In this document: piece after piece, positions 23,243 to 34,931 of the stretch
Layout of the letters: each line of letters opens with the position of its first letter
Numbering within the stretch: the first letter of the stretch is position 1
From: Lactuca virosa
Lineage: Eukaryota > Streptophyta > Magnoliopsida > Asterales > Asteraceae
Assembly (NCBI GenBank): GCA_928212115.1
Contig: CAKMRJ010005412.1
Location: 254,913,789 to 254,977,788, forward strand
Length of the DNA: 64,000 nt
Direction of reading: 5' to 3'
Translations under genes and position numbers: made by a program
The notes under the pieces: model-generated
Databases searched by the model: none
The model's input: the letters and a program-made list of their open reading frames with translations, nothing else
Told to the model about the DNA's origin: nothing

Positions 23243-24046
23243 TTTTTGGGATAGACATCTATAAAAGAAAAGGAACAAAGTTTATATTAGATGAGAATCC
23301 ATAATAAATCACCCAAATGAAATATTAAGGCTAGGATCCAACACAATATTCTACAATTGCGAAGAGGGATGTCGTAATCCAATTGTAAAATATTTGAAGG
23401 TAGGTAAATGACGATTTACCAATTTCCACCATGAAAAACGAAATTACTTATTAGGTTTTAATTGGATTTGAAATTCCTAGATTCTTTTGAGATTCATTGA
23501 ACTTTCAATGGCATGTTTAAATCTCGATTGTACCCTCTCAAGTTTGTGACTGAGTTGCCGAGGATCACAAACAAGGTGTGAATAACCATGCAAATATACT
23601 TGGTACTCTTAATGTTACAAATCACCTAACCAATGTGCCGGTTAACCACACACACTCCATTGATTTATGATTAACATTAAGCTACCTTTTGCCACTCTTT
23701 ATTAGTCCCAAATTAGTGTGCCGGTTAACCACACACGCTCCACTAACGACTTAATAAAGTGCAAAGTGTAATTTCATGGATTAGCACATATTCACATTTT
23801 TCCTAAAGTAACTAAGATTGGGAATTTAATAATAGGTTTAGTTACTTTATAATTTCATTATACTTTTAACGAGAATTTATGTCCTGTCCTACCCGTTCGG
23901 CTAACGACCCTCCAACAGTCAAGGAAGCGGTGGGTGAGAATGGACACCCATTAAACTGCCATTTTATAGGCAGTAACCTTATACCTCCTTATAGACTGGC
24001 TTCGTGAATGAGGCCTACTAACGGTAAGACTGACTTTTTCTAATAC

Positions 24047-24114
<68 letters not shown>

Positions 24115-24777
24115 GTATTAACATTTAATATTATAATAGTATAAGGGTAGAATTTTAATCTTTTAAAACTCTAGGGTTTTGGAATTAAATGTCTTATTAA
24201 TGTGACTTTACAAATTCCAAAACTTGAGGGCAAGTTTTGAAACTTTTCAAGACCTTTCATATTCATAACCTATGAACCATTATGAGTTTTAATATCCATG
24301 AATGTGACTTTTCATATAACTTGAGGACAAGTTACAATAACACATTTCATTAACAATTAGATCAAATTTTTGGATCAAACACAATTATCATATAATTTTT
24401 GCTATTGATCTAAACAAACTCATAACAAGACAATTCATATCAAATACTACATATAATTACTTTATTATCTAAACATCTGACAATTGACTTTTAAATGGAT
24501 GAAGACAATCATTACCAATTCATAAAATATAACTTTTATGATTACAAAATAGTTTGTGGCAATGACTCTATCCATTTCTGGCCAAGAACTTGACGTTTCT
24601 GCACACAGGAGCACCAAATCGTCGAGTACCTGAACTGGACTCGCCGAGTTGATGCATTACTGAGTGGAATCGTCGAGTTTGTTCATGGACTCGGTGAGTT
24701 CATCTGTCAGGATGCAGAAAAGTCGATTTTCAGCTTTGAAAACAAGTATGCAACAAGTATAACAGAAAGCAAACCTG
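23243..24777 (-). promoter_or_regulatory. Untranslated leader of Copia A with serial hairpins
   Basis: 1.5 kb between PBS and gag start, non-coding. Hairpins read on the + strand: 23345-23394 (15-nt loop AGAGGGATGTCGTAA), 23542-23572 (15-nt loop), 23608-23681 and 23693-23761 (both with a 22-nt loop beginning TGCCGGTTAACC), 24218-24239 (CAAAACTTG/CAAGTTTTG) and 24317-24334 (TAACTTG/CAAGTTA). An AT/CATA microsatellite lies at 24045-24113. A cluster of ACTCGTCGAGT-like palindromes at about 24607-24705 matches motifs of unrelated gypsy LTRs. A structured leader could serve packaging, dimerisation or translation; none of these is shown here. Confidence 0.7.
24045..24113. repeat. AT / ATAC microsatellite
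   Basis: A run of TA dinucleotides interrupted and extended by about six ATAC tetranucleotides, inside the Copia A leader. Likely length-polymorphic. Confidence 0.95.
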
Positions 24778-24789
24778 GCTCTGATACCA
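24778..24789 (-). other. Primer-binding site of Copia A
   Basis: GCTCTGATACCA on the + strand is the complement of TGGTATCAGAGC, matching the 3' end of initiator methionine tRNA. One base separates it from the 5' LTR at 24791. Confidence 0.95.
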
Positions 24790-24790
24790 C

Positions 24791-25531
24791 TGTTGGGTTT
24801 AAAGTACTATAACACTCCTATGGTGCACATGCAACCCTAGATTCTTTGGAACTATTTTTTCTCTAATTATACATGCATTTTCAAATTTCCAAAGCATATA
24901 ACTTAACTAGCATACAATTCAAAGTAACAACTAGTTAGATAACTTACCTCTTGTGTAGTTCTTGACCTTGGAAGATTGAGCACCTCAAGTGTTGTGCCTC
25001 TAATGTGTCACAAACACAAATATGAAAAGGAAGCTTAAGAGAATAATACTTGTAGCTTCAAAAATCGATTCTATTCTCTTGTGTATATGTGTTTCTGATT
25101 TTGACACCAAGGGGAGGCTTTTATAGTGTTTCTCAAGGCTAGGGTTTCATCCATGAAACCCTAATGCACCATGACCTTCAATATCCCTTAGGCTCCATGG
25201 GCTAAAGCTCTATGGACTATCCATGAACCACTTAGCCCACCCTAATGGATCTTTGGCCCACACTATAATAATAGATGATTTACATAATCAACCCCTTAGA
25301 TTTTATTAGTCACTTTTGATCACAAAATTAATTCTTGACCAATACTAATTAAATAATATGATTTCTCAATTAATATATTATACTTATAATATACTAAAAA
25401 TCACCAATAATCTTATTCTTAAAATTCCATCCTATCAAACAGCACTGGTGAAGGCAACCCAAAAGGACCATGCTATAATCGGGTCAAGTACATACCAGAT
25501 ATAGTTATGGGCTTAGACACCAAATCCAACA
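24791..25531 (-). mobile_element. 5' LTR of Copia A, 741 bp
   Basis: Partner of 12924-13676. Differences seen by eye are scattered substitutions plus loss of ATTCCAAATTA-like sequence near 25335. It abuts the PBS. Confidence 0.9.
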
Positions 25532-26138
25532 GCATGATCATCATGGCTCCACAAGAAGTTGCCACATGTCACTCCCCCCACTCAGCCACGTTTCTTGCAA
25601 TCTATGCAAATCCGGAGTCAGGTGCGCGGTGTGCAGAGACGCGCACCTCGCGCGCACGAAAAGATTTTGTAAAAATCATAACTTCTTCATTTGAGCTTCG
25701 ATCTAATCCCTCTCTATATCTATGTGATGATCTCAATGGGTACTACAACTCTCCTTTAGGTTGTTTTAGCTAGTTTTGACTTTCATTTTCGTGCTTAACG
25801 AGGATAAAAATAAATGAGTTTACACAAATCATATCTCTCTCATACGGATCCCGTTTTCGGCAAACTTTTTCCTAAGGTTTATTAGTCAGATTTTTATGAA
25901 TATTATATCCTTGAGATCACATTATCGAGTACTATCCAAGTCTGTTAACCATCTTAGAAAACAATACAACTTTTCGGACGCTAATATTTGAGCCTAATAG
26001 ATGTTTTAACAAATAGCTGTAATGGCACATTTGATTCTTATTATCTCAAAAATCAAACATTACAATACTAAGCTATTACATTTATTTTCCTACTCTTTCC
26101 TAATGGTGATCAAAGACGAAAACCTCTCGGTTATCACA
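25532..26138 (-). mobile_element. LTR with TSD CCATG, right part
   Basis: Continues 11405-12923. It begins with the duplicated GCATG and includes a GC-rich cluster (GTGCGCGGTGTGC, GACGCGCACC, about 25618-25660) in the position where the 6338 family has its ACGCGCTGCGT cluster. It ends TTATCACA next to CCATG (26139-26143). Confidence 0.65.
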
Positions 26139-26143
26139 CCATG

Positions 26144-26715
26144 TCAGCTTGGGATTAGATGGTACAAATCTAGATGAGTAGATGATTTTAAGATTGAGGT
26201 AGTGCCAATCTGAGTCACGGGACTCAAGAAGGGAGCGATTGGAATGAGCGGCTTCAGGATTGCAGCCTAAGGTTGAGTGATCGGCCGATGGCTTATGATG
26301 TCATTATCTATGATGAGGATTTTGTTCTTCCAATTTTCTGTGTGGAGGGAAAGAGAGAGCAAGCGTATGATTTCTGAATTTGGAGGAAGACCCAGTGGGG
26401 GAACTAGATGGTTGCGGTATCTACGAAAAAGGTGGAAATACACAAGAGGATTCTTGTGGTTTTATCACCTCGATATATTTCATATGTGGAAAGAGAGTCA
26501 CTTTCGTAGAGATTGTACAAGATGAGAACAAGGGTATGCCTTCTTTGAGTTCAGTTAGAGTGTTTTTTAGCAGGTTGTTCCAGATAATCAGGATAAGTGA
26601 ATCGGGAACGACGACTTTCGTTGTCTATGTTGTATCTCAACTATGAAGATGATTCCCCTTGTTTTATGATTAATTCTCGTGATGAAGTGATGGTTAGGGA
26701 TTCAGAGGAGAAGAG
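26144..26715 (+). pseudogene. Decayed gypsy gag (zinc-knuckle region) of the L2 element
   Basis: Joined in sequence to 11404 through the shared CCATG. At 26484-26525 the + strand holds TATGTGGAAAGAGAG followed by TCACTTTCGTAGAGATTG, which reads as a CX2CX4HX4C zinc knuckle interrupted by a frameshift. Nearby words (GGAGGGAAAGAGAGAG, AGATGAGAACAAG) are lysine-rich as in gag C-termini. There are stops in all frames. Pol is absent because a new LTR starts at 26716. Gag identity is inferred mainly from the knuckle and the upstream leader. Confidence 0.5.
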
Positions 26716-27661
26716 TGTAATGCATGGATCTTGAGGTACATTTTTCATAATTAAATTATCATTTTGGGGATTGCCAAGGTGTGGTGGAGACACCACTACG
26801 ACGTGGAGAGGCGAGAAGGGTTCACGTGTTTCATTTAAGCCCCCACGAGGTGGCAGTATTGGCCACATCGTCGTGGACGGCTGACATGAAAACACTATTT
26901 TTTTGGGTTTGCTCCTTATTTAAAGGAACGAGGAGGCTAGGGTTTGCTCATCCTCAGTCTCCATCAACCCCCTCAAGCCCTAAAGAAAACCATAATCACT
27001 TTCCTCTATTATTGAGCTAGTTTTGGTGTTCCTTGAAACTAAAGAATGAAGAAAGAAGAAGAAGGAAGCAAAGATCAAGCAATAAAGTCTTCATTCTTCA
27101 CCTTAGCACTCTTCTGCACCTTTGTAAGTGTCCAAGACTCAATTTTATCATGCTAAGTTGTTATATATTGATTTTTGTCCCATTAACTTCTTGTTCTTGT
27201 TGGTTGGGATGGTGAGATCTCTTAAAGTTTGCAACTTTATGAATCTTTGGGTCATTTGGTATAAGTTATGCCTTGGATCTGGAGTTTGGTTGGGTTTTCA
27301 ATCCATGCATGAGATTTAGGTCATAAACCCTCATTTTGATCTAATGTTCAAGACATGCATTGGGCATGCATGTCTATAAAGCACCAACGTTTAGGTTAGT
27401 TTTGGTGCTCGAATCACTTCTGGAAAGGATGGACATCGGACTTTATGGAATAAGTGCTTATTGGATAAGTTCTTGCATTGTTAAGCCTTTCGGGATTTAG
27501 AGATTTGGGTTTTGGACCTTTTGGGTGGTCCAAATGGATAATGTTAGAAACTTTATCCTTCTAGATCACATTTCGGAGCGGATATGAGCTTTGGAGCTCT
27601 TGGAATCGAAGAAAATAGCTTAATGCATTAAGCTGTTGGAACCCCCAGCTACCACGGCGTG
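26716..27661 (+). mobile_element. Gypsy LTR (GTCGTGG type), left part, split by element E
   Basis: Starts TGTAATGCATGG. It aligns with the reverse complement of the start of the 61950-63680 LTR (GAGGTACATTTT, CATTTTGGGGAT). C1 (about 26781-26885) has CACGACGTGG, CCACGAGGTGG and ACATCGTCGTGG. The promoter/leader-like part begins at CTTATTTAAAGG (26918). It is interrupted at 27661 by element E and resumes at 35792. Small frames here are not genes. Confidence 0.7.
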
Positions 27662-30185
27662 TGTAACATCCCTACTTTTCACCACCAGAAAAGACCGATT
27701 TGTTTATGCTTTATTTAAAAATCAGAGTATACTTTTGAACAAATATGTTGCGGAATTCGTTCCCATAAAAACATGATAAATATTATATCAAAGCATTTCT
27801 GAAGAAATGTATTTTTGTTTATATTAAAACTTTGGGATGTCATCGTCAATACAGAAACATAAGCATAAACAGACCTTACATTCATTTACACTAGTGATTT
27901 ACATATCCTTTAATCTCTCAGTGTAATGTATCTTCACATCGATACCTGTGATAAAAATAAACTGAGTGGGTCAGGTTGGGAAACCTGGTGAGTACATAGG
28001 GTTTTCAACCCACAATAATATAGTTAATTTGTTTCTTCACGTACTTCATGTCGAACAATTAACCTAATTACCCATCCCCATTATCTTCTTTATTCTTAAG
28101 GATCTACCCTAAGAATAATCTATTCTTCCATATTTATTCCTAAGGATTTTCCTAAGGAATAGGCACGGAGTCCATTGTTGTCAAGGTTTATATAACAGGC
28201 ACTAAGTCCATAGCTGTCGTTGTTATCTGTTAGGCACTAAGTCCATAGCTGCCAATGTTCATATATAGGACACTAAATCCATAGCTGCCAATATTTATTT
28301 GTAAGACACTAAGTCCATAGCTGCCAACGTTCATTTGTAAGGCACTAACTCCATAGTTGCCATGTTTTTTTTAGATTACATATGGTGAACATATCGTTCA
28401 CAACACCTACAGGTTGCGAGTCTGCTAGCGTTCCACTGGACTGCCTAGAATAGTCTGTGGTTGTCATCTATACTCTGCTAGATGACTGGGTCATTGTTTG
28501 GGTCAAGGCTTCTCATCGTCTTTCACCTCTCATCATTTATATCATCTTTCTTCTCTCATCATTCATCTCATCTTTCATCTACCCATCTTTACCCAATATA
28601 TTTATAGGTATAAAAATACATATACAGTTTAAATCAAGTAAAACGTGTATATTTTGTTCATCCAACATAGATATCAAGAACACAGATAATATAAACACAT
28701 AACACATAATTTATATTAAATATTTCATATCTATGTGTAAGATGAAAGTAACTATTTACTCACTTGTTAAAGTGATGATTTCAAACTCGGGCAGTGCTTC
28801 GCTTCTAACGATTCTATTCTCCTTCGACGAAACCTAGTATCATTACCGCTAGATTTTACTCTAATGTTTATTGCGATTATTTACGAGCAATATTGTTTTC
28901 TAAGTGTTAAACAATACTTTTCAACCACTATGTACAAACAGGGGAAAAACATGAAACACCGGAAGGCATGACCATTTTGGCATTATAGCACTTCTGAAAT
29001 CCAACAACCCTATGCGGCCCTTCAAACCAGATTCCCCGTACCGCGAGTAGTTAAAAGATATTATATTTTATAATATATTTGTTGTTTATAAGTTCATAAT
29101 AACGATATTGAACTTAAACATAAGCTATACTTAAAGTAGGGTAAACATAACTCACTTACCGGGAGGTTTGGCTAGAACCCGGGCTCTGCGGGGGCAGAAC
29201 TTCCGAGCCGAAAGTTCTTCTTCTCGGAGCCTTCTGGCGCTCTAGGACTCGCCTCTTAGCACTTGGGAAGTACTAAGGGTTGGGAGGGGCTTAGAGAGAA
29301 GTTAGAGAGAGAGAGAGAAGGGTTGAGATGTAGAGAAATGGAAGATTTGCGCCTCTATTTATAGGCTAGAAATTGGTTCAACGCAGTGAGTTGGAGAGGC
29401 CTACACGACGTGTTGGTGTGCCACATGTCACCATCTGATGGCAAGACGTGGGGAGGAAGCAATGGTCAGGATTGTGCCACGTGTCACTCGCAGATTACTC
29501 CAAAAAACTAATTATCTTCTAAAATTCGTAACTTTCGCTTACGAGCTCCATTTTGACGTTCTTTATATCCACGCGTAGGTTGCGACGTACTCTACAACTT
29601 TCGTTTAGACTCCGTCGGCTAATTTAGACTTTATTTTTAAAGTTATATTTTAACAGGCTTAGACAGTTAAAGTCCGTTAAAAATTGATAAGTTTGTCATT
29701 CGACGTCCGTTTTTGTCTGTCTTTATATCATTGAACTCATATTAATGATACCTTCAATTCTCATTTAGGTTGTGTCGGCTAAAAGTAGATTAGTCTAAAA
29801 TTCGATTTCCGGACTGTATACTGTTATGCGAAATTTTAGAAAAATAATAACTTCCTCGTACGAAGTCAGATTTGGAAGTTTTTTTATGTACGTTTCGGTT
29901 TAACGTATACTAAAACTTTTGTTTAGATTGATAAGGCTAAAAAGTATCTTATCAAAAATTCACTTTTTACGTTACGCAGCGTCGTGTCGGTTTAGCCGTA
30001 AAACTTCGATAGGTCATAACTTTTTCGTTATAACTCGGATTTCAGCGTTCTTTATATGTACGAAACCCCTGTGACATATACTATAACTTAGTTAAGATTA
30101 TTTATTTTAAATAATCTTCCATCAAAAATTCATTTTTGACGCTTATTGTCTCTAAATTGACTAGCCCGAATCTGCGGGAGTTACA
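27662..30185 (-). mobile_element. 3' LTR of element E, 2,524 bp
   Basis: TGTAACATCCC...GGGAGTTACA on the + strand. Same family as 6338-8822. It includes a tandem array at about 28145-28370 (six copies of GGCACTAAGTCCATAGCTGCC-like units of about 37 bp) and a (GA)n tract near 29300. Confidence 0.9.
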
Positions 30186-31187
30186 ATTATTTCCCCCTTA
30201 GGATGATTACGTCCCGAAATCGTCAACGAAACAGGGGTCATATAATGACTCCATATGTTATCTCTTCATCCTAGGTAATAACCGTAACTTCCTATGTTCC
30301 TACGAATGATTATATGTAACTCTTGGACTTCTTGACTGCAGGCGGTGCTCAATCTTGCACCCGCTCTTTATCCTATGTTTGACTTTCAATCGTAACCTTC
30401 GAGTTACAAAATTGATCCTTATTGGAGACTCATACTTTTTCTTAAACATACTTAACTTAAGAGAAGTTCTTTACTTCGATTATCATGACAGACCGATGGG
30501 TCATGTTCTAATGACCTCATGTCGTGTGATGCAACGCTTAGACTCAGGTCTCTTAGAGTCAAATTCCATAATGGAATATACCTTTCTTCATGTTCTAATG
30601 TTATATAACCACGTTCTAGCATGTAGCACTTCTAGCTACAAGCTTATTTACTTTAACGGTGATCACGATACTTCTATTGATCGCTTCAATTATCTTTCAC
30701 TTCAATCATCTGGCTTAAGTCGGATGTTACATCGATCTTGGTTCTCTGAACCACGTAACATACTCGTCTTAGTTGGAATCGATTTGATATGACCACTAGG
30801 GTCGGAATAACAATCATCTTCTTAGTCATTACCGAAACGATGGTAACGACATACATGAATAAAACGGATTCAATTACTAGCGCCTTGGTAACCTTGTGAC
30901 TTTCCCCGATCCAAGTGTGAGTCTTGTGCTTCCGGTAGTATATGCCTCTACCACCTTTTACACCTACTCATACTTGTCCCAAGTATTGACTCGCAGTACC
31001 CCAAGTCACCATACAAGAATTTCACATAGTCATTTAACACATCAGATAACATAACCAAGCTTTATATTATTTCTTGAAACGATTACATAGATGTTCAAGT
31101 TCAACCTATACTATGCCTCTAATAGGATACACCACATGATACTATCCGTATGGCTACTTCATATCTTGATCTTCGGATATAAAGTCC
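30186..31187 (-). mobile_element. Element E interior between gag and 3' LTR, no recognisable gene
   Basis: About 1 kb where pol would be expected. The PPT complement is at its left edge. A + strand open frame at 30355-30792 (145 codons) has no recognisable domain, is antisense to the element, and is treated as chance. The origin of this kilobase is unknown; it may be 3' untranslated sequence of the family. Confidence 0.6.
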
Positions 31188-32414
31188 TCACTCCTGATTC
31201 CTTGCATTGTCACCTGCTTCGTCGAGGATCATTTGGAATGCTCTTGCCTTTGGCTTTGGTGGTATATTTGGTCTTGTTGCTTCATTTTTCTTCGGGCAAT
31301 CTCTTGACATAATCCCCTTGTCTCCGCATCTGTAACATACCTTATCATTAAGCCTATAATCACTAGAATAGTGACCGGTCCTCCCACACTTGTAACAAGT
31401 CACTTCCCCGTCGCGTCTCCCATAGTGCTTCTTCTTGCACTTTTCACACCACTTGGCTCCATACTTTTGGTTATCCAGGTTAGACTTCAAGAATCTTCCT
31501 TTCTTATTAGATTTTGAGGATACCTCAATCTTTCTCTTTTCTCCCGCCTTATCTTTTTCTAGACCGTTTTCTCTTATTTGGGTCTCTGCATTCTTAGCTG
31601 CTCTAACGATTGTTTTCAAAGTAGTTTCCATTTTGACCGTTGGGCCATAGTCCGTTGGCAATACGTTAGCAAATCGATTTATCTTGGAGAGTTCAGTAGG
31701 CACCAAGTAGGGGAATAACTTCATTCTCTCGGTGAATGCGGTTGCATACTCATCAACACTCATCTTCCCTTTCTTCAGGTTCTGAACCTCATTGTTTAGG
31801 TCTATCAGATCTATCTCTGAGCAGTATTACATTTTCAAATGCTCCATGAATGCTTCCCAAGATATCCGCATGGCTTCTCCCCGTGGCATCGTATCTGCCA
31901 ACAACTTCCACCAACTAAAAAATCTGGTCTTTAGTTGTCTGACTGCAAAGACGGTCTTTTTCTTATCGTTGCAGTTGCAGCTTTCAAATACCATTTCCAT
32001 CTCGGAGATCTAGCCCATAATTTCCACTGGCTTTGGGCTTCCAGAAATATTTGGTGGTTTGGCACTCAAGAAGTTCTTATACATGTGCCCATCCTTGTCA
32101 ATTCTTCTGTCCGGGTCGTTCCTCCTGATCACTCGGGGTCTAACTTGACTCACAGTACGGCTCTAATTTCCCTCCTCTGACAGATCTTCATTCAGTTCAG
32201 GCAGCACAATAGGCACAGTAGGTTCATCCCTATTAAGTAAAATTTTCCTCATCTCCTACCTTTGTTCGTACATCATATCCTGAATCATTTTCCGGACTCC
32301 TGCCATCGTGATTAGCTCGGGTGCAGCTGCTACCTCTGGTGCACACTCAATCACTTGTGGCTCAGGCCGACGGTTTCCATTAGCATTTCCTAATCCGCTT
32401 CGAGTTCTCACCAT
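31188..32414 (-). pseudogene. Gypsy gag of element E, multiple stops, damaged zinc knuckles
   Basis: The frame starts at 32414 with MVRTRSGLGNA and stays in one register to 31188, with several nonsense codons in the N-terminal two thirds. The last 191 codons (31763-31188) are open and include the capsid-like MSVDEYATAFTERMKLFPYL and two zinc-knuckle motifs. Both knuckles are damaged: CYKCGRTGHYSSDY has lost its last cysteine and CYRCGDKGIMSRDC has lost the histidine. A third CEKCKKKHYG motif precedes them. Gag would bind RNA and form the particle; this copy cannot coordinate zinc normally. No pol follows. Confidence 0.85.
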
Positions 32415-32783
32415 GTCGATCTATACACCAAATCAGATGATTGGTGTGTAGTGACGAGAATTAAGATAGGGAAAGCGTTATTTACGATAGTCATATAAAT
32501 CTCTTTATTATTTCGAAAAGTTACATGCCAGTTCTAATACCGTAATTAAACGTTTAAAAATATGAACACATAACGTTTCCAGATCTGATCGGCAACAGAC
32601 CATAGATCTGATCAAACGATAGCATCAAAAATCATTTAGAACATAAAACCAATTTAGACATCTCCCTTAAATAAGCTAGTGCTTGTGTCTAAAATATATC
32701 AGCCACTCATCTCACAATCATCGCTTAGCATTCTAAGTTTAAGTTTAGAAATAAATCCTTATTCCTAGTTCTCTTAAACTAAT

Positions 32784-32795
32784 GCTCTGATACCA
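32784..32795 (-). other. Primer-binding site of element E
   Basis: GCTCTGATACCA, complement of the methionine-tRNA PBS, followed by AC and the LTR start TGTGACATCC at 32798. Confidence 0.95.
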
Positions 32796-32797
32796 AC

Positions 32798-34900
32798 TGT
32801 GACATCCCCATTTTCACGGCCAGAAAAGACAGATTTGTTTATGTTTTCTTTGAAAATCATAGTATATTTTTGAAGAAATATGTTGCGGAATTTGTTCCCA
32901 AAAAAACATGATAAATATATTATCAAAGCATTTCTGAAGAAATGTATTTTTGTTTATATTAAAAATTTGGGATATCATCGTCAATACATAAACATATGCA
33001 TAAACAGACCTTAGATTCATTTACACTAGTGATTTACATCTCCTTTAATCTCTCAGTATAATGTATCTTCACATTAATACCTTTGATAAAAAGAAACTGA
33101 GTGGTCAGGTTGGGAAACCTGGTGAGTACATAGGGTTTTCAACCCACAATAATATAGTTAATTTGTTTTTTCACATACTTCATGTCGAACAATTAACTCA
33201 ATTACCCATCCCCATTATCTTCTTTATTATTAAGGATTTACCCTAAGAATCATATATTATTCCATATTTATTCCTAAGGATTGTCCTAAGGAATAGGCAC
33301 GAAGTCCATCGCTGCCAGGGTTTATATAACATGCACTAAGTCCATAGCTCTCGATGTTATTTGTTAGACACTAAGGTGTTGTTTTTCGTTTTTTGAAGTC
33401 AAAATGTCTGCAGTCTGCGGACCACATCTGCAACCCTCTGCGTCAGAAGAGGTGGACCAAATGTCTGCAGTCTGTAATAAGAAGACTGTTTGTTTTTAAC
33501 GTCTGCAGCTGTTGAAATAAATTGATTTTTCAAACTTAATTTCATGTCATAAACATTAAAAATGCATTTTCAGCAAAAAAAAAAAAGAAAGAAAAAAAAC
33601 TGCACGGTGGCCCATGTTTTTTTTTTGGTTTAGGTTAAAATGAAGTCTGAAGACCTTTGAAGACAGTGGCCCATGTCTGTGCCAGGAAGACCTCGCGTAG
33701 ACATTTTTTGATCTGTGCACTTCCAAAAAATAAACACTCTGCGAGGGCATATGTCCGCGCGTTGTCTGCGCGGCGCAGATTAAAGTGGTTGCACAGATCT
33801 TCACAAAAAAAAACAGACAGCCCCCTAAGTCCATAGCTGCCAGTGTTCATTTATAGGGCACTAAATCCATAGCTGCCAATGTTTATTTGTAAGGCACTAA
33901 GTCCATAGCTGTCAACGTTCATTTGTAAGGCACTAAGTCCATAACTGCCAGTTTTTTTAGAGAACATCTGGTGAACATATCGTTCACAACACCTACAGGT
34001 TGCGAGTCTGCTAGCGTTCCACTGGACTGCCTAGAATAGTCTGTGGTTGTCATCTATACTCTGCTAGATGACTGGGCCATTGCTTGGGTCAAGGCTTCTC
34101 ATTATCTTTCACCTCTCATCATTTATATCATCTTTCGTCTCTCATCTTTCATCTACCCATCTTTACCCAATATATTTATAGGTATAAAAATACATATACG
34201 GTTTAAATCAAGTAAAACGTGTATATACTTTTGTTCATCCAGCATAGATATCAAGAACACAGATAATATGCACACATAGCACGTAATTTATATTAAACAC
34301 TTCATATCTATGTGTAAGATGAAAGTAACTATGCACTCACTTGTTAAATTGATGATTCCAAACTCGGGCAGCGCTTCGCTTCTATCAATTCTATTCTCCT
34401 TCGACGAAACCTAGTATCATTACCGCTAGATTTTAGTCTAATATTTATTGCGACTATTTACGAACGATATCGTTTTATAAGTGTTAAACAATACTTTTCA
34501 ACCACTATGAACAGACAGGGGCCAGACATGAAACATTGGAGGGCAGGACCATTTTGGCATTATAGCACTTCTGAAATCCAACAACCCTATGCGACCCTTC
34601 AAACCAGATTCCCCGTACTGTGAGTAGTTAACAAATATTATAATAACACTTTGTATATTATATTTTATAATATATTTATTGTTTATAAGGTCATAATAAC
34701 GATATTGAACTTAAACATAAGCTATACTTAAAATAGGGTAAACATATCTCACTTACCGGGAGGTTTGGCTAGGAACCGGGCTCTGTGGGGGCAGAACTTC
34801 CGAGCCGAAAGATCTTCTTCTCGGAGCCTTCTGGAGCTCTGGGACTCGCCTCTTAGCACTTGGGAAGTAGTAAGGGTTGGGTGGGGTTTAGAGAGAAGTT

Positions 34901-34931
<31 letters not shown>

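Larger units (their letters stand above)
12924..25531 (-). mobile_element. Copia element A, minus strand, with internal Copia relic B
   Basis: LTRs at 12924-13676 (3') and 24791-25531 (5') both run TGTTGGGTTTAAAG...CCAACA on the + strand, about 4% diverged by eye with a 12-bp indel. The PBS complement lies beside the 5' LTR and a polypurine tract beside the 3' LTR. Flanks ATATG (12919-12923) and GCATG (25532-25536) form an imperfect TSD differing by two transitions. Internal order on the minus strand is leader, gag, protease, integrase, then foreign relic B, then the C-terminal RT and RNase H. The N-terminal RT is missing at the B junction. Integrase wording (RSDRGGEYLS, SFWGYALET) resembles the Angela/Tork lineage. 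Confidence 0.85.

Noticed and set aside
28145..28370. CRISPR-like regularly spaced repeats
   Set aside because: Plant nuclear context, imperfect direct tandem units without unique spacers, located in a gypsy LTR.
30355..30792. 145-codon + strand open frame inside element E
   Set aside because: Antisense to the element, no recognisable domain, composition of chance AT-rich translation, and located between gag and the 3' LTR where no + strand gene is expected.
33556..33850. Minus-strand frames of 71-92 codons
   Set aside because: They lie within the non-coding MITE and run through its poly-A/T tracts.
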